Shown here: piece by piece, positions 27,565 to 38,900 of the stretch
Numbering within the stretch: the stretch's first letter is position 1
Layout of the letters: each line of letters opens with the position of its first letter
Assembly: GCF_009939195.1 (NCBI RefSeq)
Contig: NZ_JAACKC010000006.1
Coordinates: 1-64,000, forward strand
Origin: Acinetobacter kanungonis
Lineage (GTDB): Bacteria > Pseudomonadota > Gammaproteobacteria > Pseudomonadales > Moraxellaceae
Length of the DNA stretch: 64,000 bases
Reading direction: 5' to 3'
Translations under genes and position numbers: made by a program
Notes under the pieces: generated by a model
What the model saw: only the letters and a program-made list of their open reading frames with translations
Told to the model about the DNA's origin: nothing
Databases searched by the model: none

Positions 27565-28215
27565 ATGAGCGATTCGCAACAAAGACAAAATCAAACACAT
27601 TTGTTGCTGACAACATCCATGATTGTTTTAGAAACGATTTTTACTTTTATTGTTAAACGCGATCCCGTTGTTGCACTACAAGCCAAAAAATTTATTGAAC
27701 AAAAAATTGCAATTAAAATTAATAGCTATGTTCCCTATTTCGACTTTTATGTGCAGTTTAATGAACATGGCGTATTATTTGACACCAAAGCCCCCGAAAA
27801 ACCTGTAGATCTGGATGTCAGAACTACACTTATGGATTTGGTCAAAATTTTCGTATTTGCGAATCGACGCAGCATTAAAACCATGCGTATCGATGGCGAT
27901 ATTGTTCTAAAAGATGAATTGCGTGATTTAGTGTTGCTATTTAGCGCTCCGAAAATCCTTGCCGATTGGAAACAGTGGTTCTTACAACCTGCCGATGATG
28001 AGCAGAACATCACCTCTTCTAATAAACGTGTCGCGCCGCTTTTAGAGAAGATTGACCAACAACGCTCTAAAATTAATTCGCTTCAAGTTGAGGTAAAACA
28101 ATATAAAAATCGCATTCGCCGCCTAGAACAAAAGCAAAAGCGCATTAATGCTGCCTTTTTTGTAACCACAGTACTTCTTATTGCTTTATTTGTGTATAAT
28201 GTTTGGCTTTCATAA
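27565..28215 (+). CDS. SCP2/UbiJ-like membrane-anchored protein, unknown
   Basis: A 216-aa protein. Residues 15-150 could be an SCP2-like lipid-binding domain (the IDGDIVLKDELRDLVLLF and DWKQWF stretches recall UbiJ), followed by a coiled-coil (about 155-193) and a C-terminal membrane helix (about 195-215). UbiJ works in aerobic ubiquinone synthesis, but the fit here is weak, no ubi genes are near, and it has a tail anchor UbiJ lacks. I consider the assignment tentative. Confidence 0.55.
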   Translation: MSDSQQRQNQTHLLLTTSMIVLETIFTFIVKRDPVVALQAKKFIEQKIAIKINSYVPYFDFYVQFNEHGVLFDTKAPEKPVDLDVRTTLMDLVKIFVFANRRSIKTMRIDGDIVLKDELRDLVLLFSAPKILADWKQWFLQPADDEQNITSSNKRVAPLLEKIDQQRSKINSLQVEVKQYKNRIRRLEQKQKRINAAFFVTTVLLIALFVYNVWLS

Positions 28216-28261
28216 ATCACTATTTTTATTATTAATTAAAACAAAATAAATGGTCTTAAAA

Positions 28262-28294
28262 AAACTTGACTATTTTAGTCAGGATTCATAGAAT
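28262..28294 (+). promoter_or_regulatory. isc promoter with IscR-type operator
   Basis: -35 TTGACT (28266-28271), exact 17-bp spacer and -10 TAGAAT (28289-28294). A near-dyad TTGACTATTTTAGTCAGG overlies the -35 (28266-28283), matching the type 1 IscR site, where [2Fe-2S]-IscR represses. It lies 34 bp ahead of the iscR ATG, so the operon should be feedback-controlled by Fe-S status. Confidence 0.83.
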
Positions 28295-28327
28295 CTACAC
28301 ATCTAGTCTAAACATGTGTATCGAATC

Positions 28328-28804
28328 ATGCGCTTAACAACTCGCGGTCGCTACGCGGTGACTGCTCTACTTGATCTAGCTTTGCAGCCTACTGAACAAA
28401 CGATCACACTAGCCGAAATTGCAGCTCGCCAAACTATTTCCGTTGCGTATCTTGAGCAACTTTTTGCCAAGCTCAAACGTCATGGTCTAGTTTCTAGTGT
28501 TCGCGGTGCGAATGGTGGTTATCACCTTGCGCGCAATGCTGAAGACATCACTGTGTTAGAAATTATTGAAGCTGTAAATGAAACTGTAGATGCAACTCGT
28601 TGTGACCATAAAGGCAACTGTCAAAATGGTGCAATGTGTCTCACTCATGATTTATGGCAAGAACTCTCTCACCACATTGCCGATTATCTCGCTAAAATCA
28701 CTCTTGCTGATCTTGTAGCTCGCGACAACGTACAAACCGTTGCCATTCGTCAAAACACAGCATCATTTGATTCAGCCCTTTTATCGGTTACAGGTAGTAT
28801 TTGA
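28328..28804 (+). CDS. iscR: Fe-S cluster regulator IscR
   Basis: A 158-aa Rrf2-family repressor binding a [2Fe-2S] cluster. The winged helix ([50 protein letters not shown]) is followed by cluster ligands C92, C98, C104 and H107, at the same numbers as in E. coli. The ATG at 28328 is chosen because it gives the conserved MRLT start; a GTG at 28316 is in frame but unlikely. First gene of the isc operon; one base separates its stop from iscS. Confidence 0.96.
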   Translation: MRLTTRGRYAVTALLDLALQPTEQTITLAEIAARQTISVAYLEQLFAKLKRHGLVSSVRGANGGYHLARNAEDITVLEIIEAVNETVDATRCDHKGNCQNGAMCLTHDLWQELSHHIADYLAKITLADLVARDNVQTVAIRQNTASFDSALLSVTGSI

Positions 28805-28805
28805 A

Positions 28806-30023
28806 ATGAAACGTCCGATTTATCTTGATTATGCAGCAACCACCCCTGTAGACCCTCAAGTTGCAGAACGCATGATGGAATGTTTAACTTTCGAAGGTAC
28901 TTTTGGTAACCCAGCTTCTCGCTCGCATGCATATGGTTGGCAAGCTGAAGAGAAAGTTGAATACGCACGCGAACAAGTTGCGAATTTAATTAAAGCAGAC
29001 CCGCGCGAAATCGTGTGGACTTCTGGTGCAACTGAGTCTGACAACCTAGCATTAAAAGGTGTAGCTCAATTTTATGCTTCTAAAGGTAAGCATATCATCA
29101 CCAGTAAAATCGAACATAAAGCAATTTTAGATACTTGCCGCGAATTAGAGTCGGAAGGTTTTGAAATTACTTACCTTGAGCCTTTACCGCAAACAGGTTT
29201 AATCACACCTGAAATGGTTCAAGCTGCCATTCGTCCTGACACTATTCTTGTTTCCCTCATGATGGTAAACAATGAAATTGGTACAGTGACTGATGTTGCT
29301 GCAATTGGCGAAATCACGCGTGCAAACAAAATTTTCTTCCATGTAGATGCTGCGCAAGCTGCGGGTAAAGTTGAAATTGATCTTTCGACTTTAAAAGTAG
29401 ACTTAATGAGTTTCTCTGCTCACAAAATCTATGGTCCTAAAGGCATTGGCGCGTTGTTTGTACGTCGTAGCCCACGTGTGCGCTTAAAAGCACAAATGCA
29501 CGGTGGTGGTCATGAGCGTGGCATGCGTTCTGGCACTTTACCAACGCATCAAATCGTAGGTATGGGTGAAGCATTTGAACTTGCAGGCAAAAACCTGGTT
29601 GCTGAACAAACTCGCTTACGCGGACTACGTGACAAACTTTGGAACGGTTTACAAGATCTTGAGCAGGTATTCCTTAACGGTCACCCAACTCAAAACGTTG
29701 CCAACTACCTGAATGTCAGCTTCAACTTTGTTGAAGGTGAATCATTAATGATGTCGCTTAAAGATGCAGCTGTATCTTCAGGTTCTGCATGTACATCTGC
29801 AACGTTAGAACCATCTTATGTACTTCGTGCATTAGGTCTTTCTGACGAATTGGCACACAGTTCAATCCGTTTCAGCTTTGGTAAATACACCACTGAAGAA
29901 GATATTGATCATGTGTTAAGCGTGACCCGAGCTGCCGTTGATAAGTTACGTGAACTTTCTCCGCTTTGGGATATGTATAAAGAAGGTATCGACCTTTCTA
30001 CAGTCGAATGGGCTGAACACTAA
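28806..30023 (+). CDS. iscS: cysteine desulfurase IscS
   Basis: A 405-aa PLP enzyme that takes sulfur from cysteine and passes it to IscU and to tRNA thiolation. PLP lysine in [12 protein letters not shown]; the mobile catalytic cysteine in [13 protein letters not shown]; start [14 protein letters not shown]. An ATG upstream (28740) would run into iscR and is rejected. Translation probably couples to iscR (TGAAATG). Confidence 0.96.
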   Translation: MKRPIYLDYAATTPVDPQVAERMMECLTFEGTFGNPASRSHAYGWQAEEKVEYAREQVANLIKADPREIVWTSGATESDNLALKGVAQFYASKGKHIITSKIEHKAILDTCRELESEGFEITYLEPLPQTGLITPEMVQAAIRPDTILVSLMMVNNEIGTVTDVAAIGEITRANKIFFHVDAAQAAGKVEIDLSTLKVDLMSFSAHKIYGPKGIGALFVRRSPRVRLKAQMHGGGHERGMRSGTLPTHQIVGMGEAFELAGKNLVAEQTRLRGLRDKLWNGLQDLEQVFLNGHPTQNVANYLNVSFNFVEGESLMMSLKDAAVSSGSACTSATLEPSYVLRALGLSDELAHSSIRFSFGKYTTEEDIDHVLSVTRAAVDKLRELSPLWDMYKEGIDLSTVEWAEH

Positions 30024-30033
30024 TTCTTTTCTT

Positions 30034-30064
30034 TCAATGAGATCATGACCAGTGATCTCATTGA
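30034..30064. repeat. 12-bp perfect hairpin in the iscS-iscU gap
   Basis: A perfect stem (30034-30045/30053-30064) with a 7-base loop inside the 101-bp gap. No T-run follows on the plus strand, so a processing or stability element is more likely than a terminator. Confidence 0.75.
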
Positions 30065-30124
30065 TAAAACCGAATTTAACCCCATATTAATATTAACGCT
30101 GACCCCGAGGTTTGGAGAAGCATC

Positions 30125-30511
30125 ATGGCATATAGTGAAAAAGTAATTGATCATTACGAAAACCCTCGTAATGTAGGTGTTTTAGATAAAAACGCTGAAA
30201 ATGTTGGTACTGGTATGGTTGGCGCGCCAGCTTGTGGCGATGTAATGCGCCTCCAGATCCAAGTTAACGACGAAGGTGTAATTGAAGAAGCTCGCTTCAA
30301 AACTTATGGTTGCGGTTCTGCAATTGCATCAAGCTCTTTAGTAACTGAGTGGTTAAAAGGTAAAACTTTAGACCAAGCTCAAGCGATTAAAAACATTGAT
30401 ATTGCAACTGAACTTGCACTTCCACCTGTAAAAGTTCACTGCTCTGTACTTGCAGAAGATGCAATTAAAGCTGCTGTTGAAGACTATCGCAACAAGCAAA
30501 CTAAAGCTTAA
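30125..30511 (+). CDS. iscU: Fe-S scaffold protein IscU
   Basis: A 128-aa scaffold on which clusters are built. Ligands C37, C63, H105 and C106 and the HscA-recognition motif LPPVK (99-103) sit at the same positions as in E. coli. The gap to iscA is 36 bp. Confidence 0.97.
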   Translation: MAYSEKVIDHYENPRNVGVLDKNAENVGTGMVGAPACGDVMRLQIQVNDEGVIEEARFKTYGCGSAIASSSLVTEWLKGKTLDQAQAIKNIDIATELALPPVKVHCSVLAEDAIKAAVEDYRNKQTKA

Positions 30512-30547
30512 TTGTTTCAAGATTAGTGAAGGAATAACGGAGTTTTC

Positions 30548-30868
30548 ATGATCAATTTAACTGAAAATGCTGCAACTCATATCAGCAATTACTTAAAGAA
30601 TCGCGGTAAGGGTGAAGGTATTCGCGTTGGTGTGAAAACTTCTGGCTGTTCAGGCTTGGCATATGTACTCGAATTCGTTGATGAAGTTGATACCCATGAC
30701 CAAATGTTTGAACAGTTCGGTGTTAAAGTCTTTGTTGACCCGAAAAGCTTAGTCTATCTCGATGGTATGGAAATGGACTATGTTAAAAATGGCTTGAATG
30801 AAGGCTTCGAGTTTAACAACCCAAACAAAAAAGGCGAATGTGGTTGCGGTGAATCTTTCACTGTTTAA
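30548..30868 (+). CDS. iscA: A-type Fe-S carrier IscA
   Basis: A 106-aa carrier that delivers clusters to targets. Ligand cysteines C34 (TSGCSGLAY), C98 and C100 (ECGCGESF) are present. It is the last gene of the first isc segment, followed by a terminator-like hairpin. Confidence 0.95.
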   Translation: MINLTENAATHISNYLKNRGKGEGIRVGVKTSGCSGLAYVLEFVDEVDTHDQMFEQFGVKVFVDPKSLVYLDGMEMDYVKNGLNEGFEFNNPNKKGECGCGESFTV

Positions 30869-30888
30869 TCCTCCCATTGCCTGCATCT

Positions 30889-30918
30889 ATTAAAACAGTG
30901 TCTTTACACTGTTTTAAT
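30889..30918 (+). terminator. terminator-like hairpin between iscA and hscB
   Basis: A perfect 12-bp stem (30889-30900/30907-30918) with a 6-base loop; the stem's own 3' arm supplies four Ts. It sits in mid-operon, so it would be a partial terminator that lowers hscBA-fdx relative to iscRSUA. Confidence 0.7.
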
Positions 30919-30958
30919 TCTATATATTTACATGAAATAATTGCGGATCCCATCTTCC

Positions 30959-31474
30959 ATGAATCATTTTGAGTTGTTTAACCTTCCAGTAGCGCTCGAT
31001 ATTGATTTAGCAAGTTTAAAAAATGAATTTTTAAAACTGCAGCAACAATATCACCCTGATAAAGCCGAAGATAAAGACCAAGCACTGATTAAGTCCAGTG
31101 AAATTAATCAAGCATTCAAAGTTTTATCGCATGTGGATAGCCGTGCTGGGTACTTGTTAGCACTCAAAAAGCAAGATCACCATTTAGACCAGTCGATTAG
31201 TGATTTTGAGTTTCTACAATCTGCACTCGAAATACGCGAACAACTCGATGATGCAGCTTCAACAGATGATCTTGTTTCACTCAAAAAAGAAGTGTCGCAA
31301 TGGATTGATGGCTTAGTTCGTGAATTCAAGATTGATTATGCTGACGAAGATTGGTCTGAAGCACGTGACACCGTAAGAAAATTACGTTTCTTCCAAAAAG
31401 TCATGCTCGATATTGATAAGGCCGAAGATCGTTTCCTAGATGACGACAGCTTCGATCTTGATGATGATTTCTAA
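30959..31474 (+). CDS. hscB: Hsc20 co-chaperone HscB
   Basis: A 171-aa J-protein that brings IscU to HscA. The HPDK motif is at residues 32-35 (QQYHPDK); the C-terminal helices carry the IscU-binding surface. The ATG at 30959 fits the family start (MNHFELFNLP); a TTG at 30941 adds six unlike residues. It lies past the hairpin and 34 bp ahead of hscA. Confidence 0.93.
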   Translation: MNHFELFNLPVALDIDLASLKNEFLKLQQQYHPDKAEDKDQALIKSSEINQAFKVLSHVDSRAGYLLALKKQDHHLDQSISDFEFLQSALEIREQLDDAASTDDLVSLKKEVSQWIDGLVREFKIDYADEDWSEARDTVRKLRFFQKVMLDIDKAEDRFLDDDSFDLDDDF

Positions 31475-31508
31475 TTTTTTAAATTTTGCTGCTCAAAGGA
31501 TGTAACGC

Positions 31509-33368
31509 ATGGCACTTTTGCAAATTGCAGAACCGGGGCAATCAAGTGCACCTCATGAACACCGTATCGCGATTGGAATTGACTTAGGCACAACCCACTC
31601 TTTAGTCGCAACTGTGCTTTCAGGGAAAGCCAAAGTTCTTAACGATGAACAAGGTCGAGTGTTACTTCCTTCTATCGTTCATTACACCAGCAATCAGACC
31701 CACTATGGTGATGATGCAAAACCATTTATTACAGCCGATCCTAAAAATACGATTGTTTCTGTAAAACGATTCATGGGACGCTCCAAGGCTGACATCAAAT
31801 TCCAACACCCCTACACACTTGTGGGTGAAGATCATCAAATGCCTGCATTTGAAACAGCTCAAGGTCGTAAAACGCCTGTTGAAATCTCTGCAGAAATTTT
31901 AAAACATCTAAAAGATCGTGCTGAAGAAAGTCTAAAAAATCCAGTCAATGGCGCAGTCATTACTGTACCTGCATATTTTGATGAAGCTCAACGCCAAGCA
32001 ACGCGTGATGCCGCTCAACTTGCGGGGTTAAATGTGCTTCGCTTATTGAATGAGCCAACAGCAGCAGCCGTGGCTTATGGCTTAGACCAAGAAACCAATT
32101 TAGAGACTGATCGCAACTATGTCATTTACGATTTAGGTGGCGGTACTTTTGACGTTTCTATTCTTCGTTTCTCGCAAGGCGTATTCGAAGTTCTTGCAAC
32201 AGGTGGTCATACCGCACTCGGTGGTGATGATCTTGATCGACTCATTGTAAAATGGGCAAAAAAACAACTCAACATTGAACATCTTAATGATGCAGAATAT
32301 GCACATTTTGTTGTTACAGCACGTAAAGCAAAAGAAGCATTAACAGATCAAACTGAAGTCGAACTCAAACTACTTGATCAATCCATTCAACTTGATCGCC
32401 CGACTTTTGAATCTATTATCCAAGTAGCACTCGATAAAACGATTAGTGTTTGTAAACGTGTCATGCGCGATGCAAAACTCGAACTTGATGACATTCAAAA
32501 TGTGGTGTTGGTTGGCGGTTCTACCCGTTCGTATGCGGTACAAAAGGCAGTACAAACGGTATTCAATCAAGAGCCATTGTGTACCATCAACCCAGACGAA
32601 GTTGTTGCAATTGGTGCATCGATTACTGCGAACCAACTGATTGGCAACTCCAAAGATGGTTCTTTGCTTCTTGATGTGACACCACTTTCACTTGGTCTTG
32701 AAACCATGGGGGGCTTGGTTGAACGTCTGATTTCTCGTAATACCGCAATCCCTGTAGCACGCCGCCAAGAATTTACCACCTATCAAGATGGTCAGACAGC
32801 GATGCTGATTCATGTGGTTCAAGGTGAACGTGATTTGGTTGAACATTGTCGCAGCTTAGGTCGTTTTGTCCTACATGGCATTCCGCCAATGACGGCTGGT
32901 CAGGCACGTATTGAAGTCACGTTCCAAGTCGATGCAGATGGCTTGCTGACTGTTGCTGCCAAAGAAACTACTTCTGGTGTGCATGCGCAAATTGACATTA
33001 AACCATCTTATGGTTTATCTGAATCAGATACCGAACGCCTGCTTCTTGATGGTTTTAAATATGCTGAAGAAGACAAAAACCTTCGTCACCTACAAGAAAC
33101 AAAAGTAGAAGCGCAGCGCGAACTCGAAGCTTTGGTTCAAGCTTTGAAGATTGATACTCACCTTCTCAGCACTGAGCAACAGGATCAGCTGAATACAGCC
33201 AAAGCTCATCTTGAGACTCAACTGCAAGGTGAAGATCTGAAAGCTATTGAACAAGCCGTAGAACAGCTTAAAATACACAGTGATAATTTTGCTGCATTAC
33301 GTATGAATCAACATATTGATGCTGCATTAAAAGGCACTAAACTCGAAGACTGGTCAAACTCAAACTAA
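31509..33368 (+). CDS. hscA: Hsp70-type chaperone HscA
   Basis: A 619-aa Hsp70 that uses ATP to release clusters from Isc[14 protein letters not shown] (ATPase start), [28 protein letters not shown] and the substrate domain (about 390-510, [14 protein letters not shown]) are present. Length agrees with E. coli HscA (616 aa), and the lack of the long DnaK tail supports HscA. Confidence 0.96.
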   Translation: MALLQIAEPGQSSAPHEHRIAIGIDLGTTHSLVATVLSGKAKVLNDEQGRVLLPSIVHYTSNQTHYGDDAKPFITADPKNTIVSVKRFMGRSKADIKFQHPYTLVGEDHQMPAFETAQGRKTPVEISAEILKHLKDRAEESLKNPVNGAVITVPAYFDEAQRQATRDAAQLAGLNVLRLLNEPTAAAVAYGLDQETNLETDRNYVIYDLGGGTFDVSILRFSQGVFEVLATGGHTALGGDDLDRLIVKWAKKQLNIEHLNDAEYAHFVVTARKAKEALTDQTEVELKLLDQSIQLDRPTFESIIQVALDKTISVCKRVMRDAKLELDDIQNVVLVGGSTRSYAVQKAVQTVFNQEPLCTINPDEVVAIGASITANQLIGNSKDGSLLLDVTPLSLGLETMGGLVERLISRNTAIPVARRQEFTTYQDGQTAMLIHVVQGERDLVEHCRSLGRFVLHGIPPMTAGQARIEVTFQVDADGLLTVAAKETTSGVHAQIDIKPSYGLSESDTERLLLDGFKYAEEDKNLRHLQETKVEAQRELEALVQALKIDTHLLSTEQQDQLNTAKAHLETQLQGEDLKAIEQAVEQLKIHSDNFAALRMNQHIDAALKGTKLEDWSNSN

Positions 33369-33382
33369 TTAAGGTAAAGATT

Positions 33383-33721
33383 ATGCCACGTATTAAAGTA
33401 CTTCCACATGCGCAATTCTGCCCAGAAGGTGCTGAGTTTGAAGTTGAGAAAAATGCAAACTTATGTGAAAGCTTATTGAAAAACAAAATCAAAATTGAAC
33501 ATGCTTGTGATATGTCATGTGCATGTACAACTTGTCACGTGATCGTACGCAAAGGTTTTGACAGCCTTGAAGAAATGAACGATGTTGAAGCTGATTTGTT
33601 AGATCGTGCTTGGGGTCTAGAACCTGACTCACGCCTTTCATGCCAAGTTGCAATTGTAGATGAAGATCTTGAAATCGAGATTCCGAAATACACCATCAAC
33701 CATGCTTCAGAAAGCCACTAA
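33383..33721 (+). CDS. fdx: ISC-type [2Fe-2S] ferredoxin
   Basis: A 112-aa adrenodoxin-like ferredoxin giving electrons for cluster assembly. Ligands C42, C48, C51 (ACDMSCACTTCHV) and C87 (LSCQVA) are in place. It is the last gene of the operon; no iscX follows before the terminator. Confidence 0.96.
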   Translation: MPRIKVLPHAQFCPEGAEFEVEKNANLCESLLKNKIKIEHACDMSCACTTCHVIVRKGFDSLEEMNDVEADLLDRAWGLEPDSRLSCQVAIVDEDLEIEIPKYTINHASESH

Positions 33722-33732
33722 GCAGAGACTAT

Positions 33733-33761
33733 AAAAAACCACGCAATGGCGTGGTTTTTTT
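33733..33761 (+). terminator. isc operon terminator
   Basis: A perfect 12-bp stem (33733-33744/33749-33760) with AATG loop and seven Ts. Confidence 0.92.
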
Positions 33762-33811
33762 ACAACTAAAATTAGCTCAGCGATTAACCATCAGTTTTTG
33801 TATTATCCAAT

Positions 33812-35278
33812 TTAATGCGTATGGGTATTTTCAACAGACTGAATAACTTCATCTTCCAGTTTAAGCTTTACAATACCCTGTGAGTTAGTTAATTTCTGCT
33901 GGGTTTGAATCCGCTTAATCATCTTGTCTAGTACAGTAATGAGTTCTGGATATTCAAAGTTTTGCACTTCATCCAGATTTAACAATAGATGAAAACCTTT
34001 GTATTCGTAATCAAACCAACGCTGATAATCTGTTTTCTGAGACGTATATTTCTCCATCACCTGCCAAGTTCTTACAGGACCTTGAATCCCTTTAAGATAA
34101 ATTGGAGATTTTGGTGCACACAAATAATCGCTTTTAATTAAATTATAGGTGTCGTCAGAAATTAAAATTTCGTCTACCGCTGCCGCACTTTGTAAGCGTG
34201 CTGCTAAATTCGCATCGCGCCCTACGATGGTATATGCCATTCGGTGTGCTGCGCCATAGTTTCCAACGTGGCAATACCCTGTACTGATTCCCATACGAAT
34301 ATGTAAAGGCGGATAACCCATTTTAATCCAGCGTTCACGTAACAATTTCATTTGCTGGCGCATGACCATCGCCATTTCTACACAGGTTTTTGCATCTTGC
34401 TCTACACCCTGAGTATTTGGATCACCAAAGAAAATCAGGATAGCATCCCCCATGAACTTATCAACTGTACCTTCATATTGTTTGGCAATTTCGGTCATAT
34501 GACTTAAATAGTCATTCAGTAAATAAGCAAGATCATCAGGAATCAGTGTTTCAGACAGTTCAGTAAAACCCTGAATATCAGAGAAAAAAACGGTCATTTT
34601 TTTACGTTTATATTCAATCTTGGCTTCAGACTCACCCTTCATGATTGACTGCCAAAGCTGCAAAGGCGCATAACGACTAAGCTGATTAGCAAACTCCATA
34701 TAGCGATTCATCTGATTATAATAATATTCGCGCTTGGAATGGATATAACGGATTCGGCGACTTTGATAAATAATGCCCACACCAAAATAGGTAATTAAGC
34801 ACAAAAAAGAAAGTACCGTCAGCTCTGCTGAGGTATGTTCAAAATACTCACCAAAACCAAAAATGAAAATATTGCTGAAATAGAAAACAGCAACCCCAAA
34901 CACACAGGTGAGCATGGCTGAGAAAAATGAAACTTTGGTGTTGATTGAGGAAAAAAGTATTGCAAATATTGCTGTAAAGGTCAGCACAAGACTCAAATGC
35001 ACTGCCGATAACATTACTGCAATGACGATGACATCTATTGCAAATAATGTATTCCGCTTTGCGTGATAACCAAACTTAAATTCCAACCAACCAGAGAGCT
35101 TTGGCAAAATTAATGCCACACTCGCCAATAATATTGGAACATAAATCTGATACTTGGTTTCTGGCGATGTGTAGTGATAAACAACTAAAAGTAAAGATAG
35201 CATTGCATATCCCATCATTCGATGAAGATATTCAAAATGCTTAGGGTCTCTATCTATCCAATTGCTTAATGAAAGCAC
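33812..35278 (-). CDS. membrane-bound class III adenylate cyclase
   Basis: A 488-aa protein: about six N-terminal membrane helices (20-175), a coiled linker, then a class III cyclase domain (about 215-400). Metal-binding aspartates are in FFSDIQGF and KFMGD; the base-recognising Lys is in VDKFMGD; YTIVGRDANLAARLQ closes the site with Thr in the Lys partner position, suggesting ATP and not GTP. Acinetobacter uses such an enzyme as its main cAMP source (CavA in A. baumannii, from memory), so this may be its equivalent. It faces the isc operon and is not linked to it. Confidence 0.83.
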   Translation of the reverse strand: MLSLSNWIDRDPKHFEYLHRMMGYAMLSLLLVVYHYTSPETKYQIYVPILLASVALILPKLSGWLEFKFGYHAKRNTLFAIDVIVIAVMLSAVHLSLVLTFTAIFAILFSSINTKVSFFSAMLTCVFGVAVFYFSNIFIFGFGEYFEHTSAELTVLSFLCLITYFGVGIIYQSRRIRYIHSKREYYYNQMNRYMEFANQLSRYAPLQLWQSIMKGESEAKIEYKRKKMTVFFSDIQGFTELSETLIPDDLAYLLNDYLSHMTEIAKQYEGTVDKFMGDAILIFFGDPNTQGVEQDAKTCVEMAMVMRQQMKLLRERWIKMGYPPLHIRMGISTGYCHVGNYGAAHRMAYTIVGRDANLAARLQSAAAVDEILISDDTYNLIKSDYLCAPKSPIYLKGIQGPVRTWQVMEKYTSQKTDYQRWFDYEYKGFHLLLNLDEVQNFEYPELITVLDKMIKRIQTQQKLTNSQGIVKLKLEDEVIQSVENTHTH

Positions 35279-35338
35279 TACCTACTCCAGAACCCGAATC
35301 TAATCACAATTCATCCATAAACAAATGATTTACTGGGA

Positions 35339-35773
35339 TTAATCCATGCGCCAGTCAAATGGCATATCACCTTGACCACGTAAAGCAAGCATTAATGTCT
35401 GACGCATATGCGCTAGAACTTCATTGGTATATGGAACTGCTGGTGTGCCCCAAACTGGTTTAGGCCATGCCACATCGTTTTGATAACGAACTACATGATG
35501 AAAATGTAACTGAGGTACCATATTACCTAGAGCAGCAACATTCATTTTGTCCGCACGGAATACACGCGCCAACTGGCTAGACAACCAACTTGATTCACGT
35601 AAAAACTGTTCCTGATCTGCCTGACTTAATTCATATAATTCAGTCACACCTGGAACACGTGGAATAAGAATGAGCCAAGGAAACTGCATATCATTCATTA
35701 AACGACATGTAGAAAGCGGAAAATCGCCTACAAAAAACGTATCTTGAGCAAGTTGTGGATGCAAACTAAACAT
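35339..35773 (-). CDS. divergent HIT-domain protein
   Basis: A 144-aa HIT-like protein. The triad is altered to LHFHHVV (near 94-100), where the last position keeps a histidine. Start block MFSLHPQLAQDTFFVGDFPLS and LIPRVPGV are typical of a HIT branch seen in Gammaproteobacteria without a known role. It is 65 bp upstream of the cyclase gene on the same strand. Confidence 0.8.
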   Translation of the reverse strand: MFSLHPQLAQDTFFVGDFPLSTCRLMNDMQFPWLILIPRVPGVTELYELSQADQEQFLRESSWLSSQLARVFRADKMNVAALGNMVPQLHFHHVVRYQNDVAWPKPVWGTPAVPYTNEVLAHMRQTLMLALRGQGDMPFDWRMD

Positions 35774-35932
35774 ATCTTTATAAATGATGCAAAATTAGAA
35801 TGATGGTTAATACTATCACATCAAACTAGAGCTGAGTATTCTCTAAAAGGTGTTTCATTACAAATAAAATACTATTTGACTTGAACTCGATCACATTTAT
35901 CACTTTAATAATTTTTCTAAATAAATCAACTG

Positions 35933-35983
35933 CTTCTTTGGCTATCATTCCAATCTAACTTTTGGAAAGTCAAGCCAAAGAAG
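35933..35983 (-). terminator. nested hairpin past mfd
   Basis: An 11-bp perfect inverted repeat (35933-35943/35973-35983) encloses an inner TTCCAA/TTGGAA pair. It begins 14 bp beyond the mfd stop. No clean T-run is present, so it may slow RNA decay or act in a Rho-dependent end. Confidence 0.5.
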
Positions 35984-35996
35984 TGACTTTACTGGC

Positions 35997-38900
35997 CTAA
36001 TTCAACTCTTTGATCAAATTTTCCAGTAAATCATTGATAAATTGTATTCTTTTTTGAAAATCTTCTAACATGACCATGACTTTCAAACGCTGCCCACCTT
36101 CCATACGGAAGAAGGTCGGATGCTTTTGCATCATGTTAATGATGCTCATGGCTTGCACAGGCGTATCTTGTGAAAATTCGATATAGCCGCCATTGGTATT
36201 AATATCAATTTTGATAATTCCCAACATCTCTGCCTTCAGGCGTAACTGATGCACTGCAAATAATTGCTTCACTGGTTGCGGTGGAATACCAAAACGATCA
36301 ATCAATTCCATGCGAATATTGTCTAGCTTCTCTTGAGTATCGGTATTACTGATACGTTTATAGAATAACAAACGTTGATGCACATCCCCCAAATATTCAT
36401 CTGGAATTAACGCTGGCATGTGCAAGTTAATTTCGGCCGTTAAGGACAGTGGTGCATCGAAGTTTGGCGTTTTGCCTTTTTGAATGGCTTTGGTGGCTTT
36501 TTCAAGCATCTCCATATACAAACTATAACCAATCGCTTGCATGGAACCGCTTTGCTGTTCACCCAACAATTCACCTGCTCCGCGAATCTCTAAATCTTCG
36601 GTTGCCAACATAAAGCCTGCACCTAAAGTCGCAGCACGCTGAATCGCATCGAGTCGTTTTTCTGCATCACCTTTCAACCCTTTTAGTGAAGGCACCAATA
36701 AATAAGCATAGGCTTGATGATGCGAACGTCCTACACGTCCACGTAATTGATGCAGTTGTGCTAAACCCAGTTTATCCGCACGTTCAATTAAAATGGTATT
36801 GGCGTTTGGTACGTCAATACCAGTTTCAATAATGGTTGAACATACCAAGACGTTGTATTCCTTATGGTAGAACTGCTGCATGACCTGTTCCAGTTCACGT
36901 TCACGCATTTGCCCATGTGCAACCGCGACACGTGCTTCTGGCACCAGTTCACGAAGACTTTCAGCAGCTCTTTCAATGGTTTCGACTTCATTGTGCAGGA
37001 AGTAAACCTGTCCGCCACGTAGTAACTCACGTAGAATCGCCTCTTTAACCGACTCTGCTGTATGTTCTTGGACAAAGGTTTTCACTGCTAAACGACGTGC
37101 AGGCGGTGTCGCGATAATCGAAAGATCACGCATACCACTAAATGCCATGTTTAGAGTGCGTGGAATTGGCGTCGCAGTGAGTGTCAGCATATCTACATCA
37201 GCACGCATTGCCTTAATACGCTCTTTGTCGCGCACACCAAAACGATGTTCTTCATCTACAATCATTAAACCCAGATTTTTGAATTGCACGTTTTCTTGCA
37301 AAATCTTATGCGTACCCACCACGATGTCGACCTTTCCATCAGCCAAATCTTCGATGGTTTTAAGATGGGCTTTACTTGAACCAAAGCGTGATAAAACTTC
37401 GATTCGAACAGGCCAATCGGCAAAACGGTCTTTGAATGATTCATAATGCTGTTGCGCCAATAACGTGGTTGGCACCAAGACAGCTACTTGCTTGTTATTT
37501 TGTACGGTAACAAAAGCGGCACGCATCGCCACTTCAGTTTTACCAAAGCCTACGTCACCACAGACTAGACGATCCATAGGTTTTGCCAATTGCATATCAT
37601 GCAAAGTCGCTTCAATCGCATTGGCTTGATCCAGCGTTTCCTCATAAGCAAAGCCACTGGCAAACTCCATATATAAGCTATGATCCAATTCAAAACTGAT
37701 GCCGGGTTTAGATTGGCGTCGTGCCTGTATATGCAACAACTCCGCCGCGACATCATGAATTTGTTCCAAAGCTTTACGTTTAGCTTTATTCCAAGCATCG
37801 GTACCCAGTTTGTGTAATGGCGCAAGATCTGGATCACCACCGCTGTAGCGACTGATCAAATGCAGATTTGTTACCGGGACATACACTTTGGCTGCATCTG
37901 CATAGTCCAATTGCAAAAACTCATGCTCTTGATCATCAATACTGAGCGTGATTAATCCTGCATAGCGCCCAACACCGTGATCAATATGTACCACAGGTGC
38001 ACCGATACTCAGTTCAGTCAAACTCTTAATAAGAAATTCTTCTGAAACTTCCTGCTGGCGTTTGCGACGTCGCTGCACCACACGATGTTCATACAACTGA
38101 TTTTCTGAAATTACACTCAATTGACCACGGATAACCAAGCCACGGTCAAGTGGTGCATTGGTAATGGCAATAGCCTGCAAAGACTGCTGGAAATCAGCAA
38201 AGCTTTCTACGCTTGGAATATCACCTAAAAATGGGCGTAAAGCATCTTTTAAGGTTTCGCGTCGACCTGCACTTTCAGCAACCAGCAATACTGGATGATT
38301 GACCTCATCCAAATACTTTTTAACAGCTGCAAAAGGCTTTTCTTGCTTAGGATCGACCGCCAAACGCGGAGGAATTTCGGTATCTAGATTTATGGCACCC
38401 GCACGCTCTTCGGCTGCTTCGGATGAAGCAATCACACGGGCAAACTTATTAAGCTGTTCCAATACTAAATTTGGCGCGAGGAACAACTCATCGGGCGGCA
38501 AAATTGGATGATCTACATTATGGCGACGGTCTTCATAACGACGCATTACTTCTTTCCAGAAGTTTGCTAACCCTTCATCCAGTCCATTATCTGTAATGAC
38601 AATGCCATTCCCTGGTAAATACGCCATCAAGGTACTTTGGCTTTGCATCAGTGCTTTTTCAAAAAACAAAGGCAAATAGAACTCAATCCCTGGCGAAGCA
38701 ATCCCTTCTAATACATCTTGATAAATTGGATTCTTTTTCGGATTGGCGGTTAGAAAACTTTCTGCGTAGCGATCTCTAAATACAGAGCGCCCCTCTTTTA
38801 ATGGGAACTCTTTTGCAGGAAGTACACTAAATTTTTCTAGGTTTTGTGTCGTACGCTGCGTTTCTGGATCAAAGAATTTCAGGCTTTCAATTTCATCATC

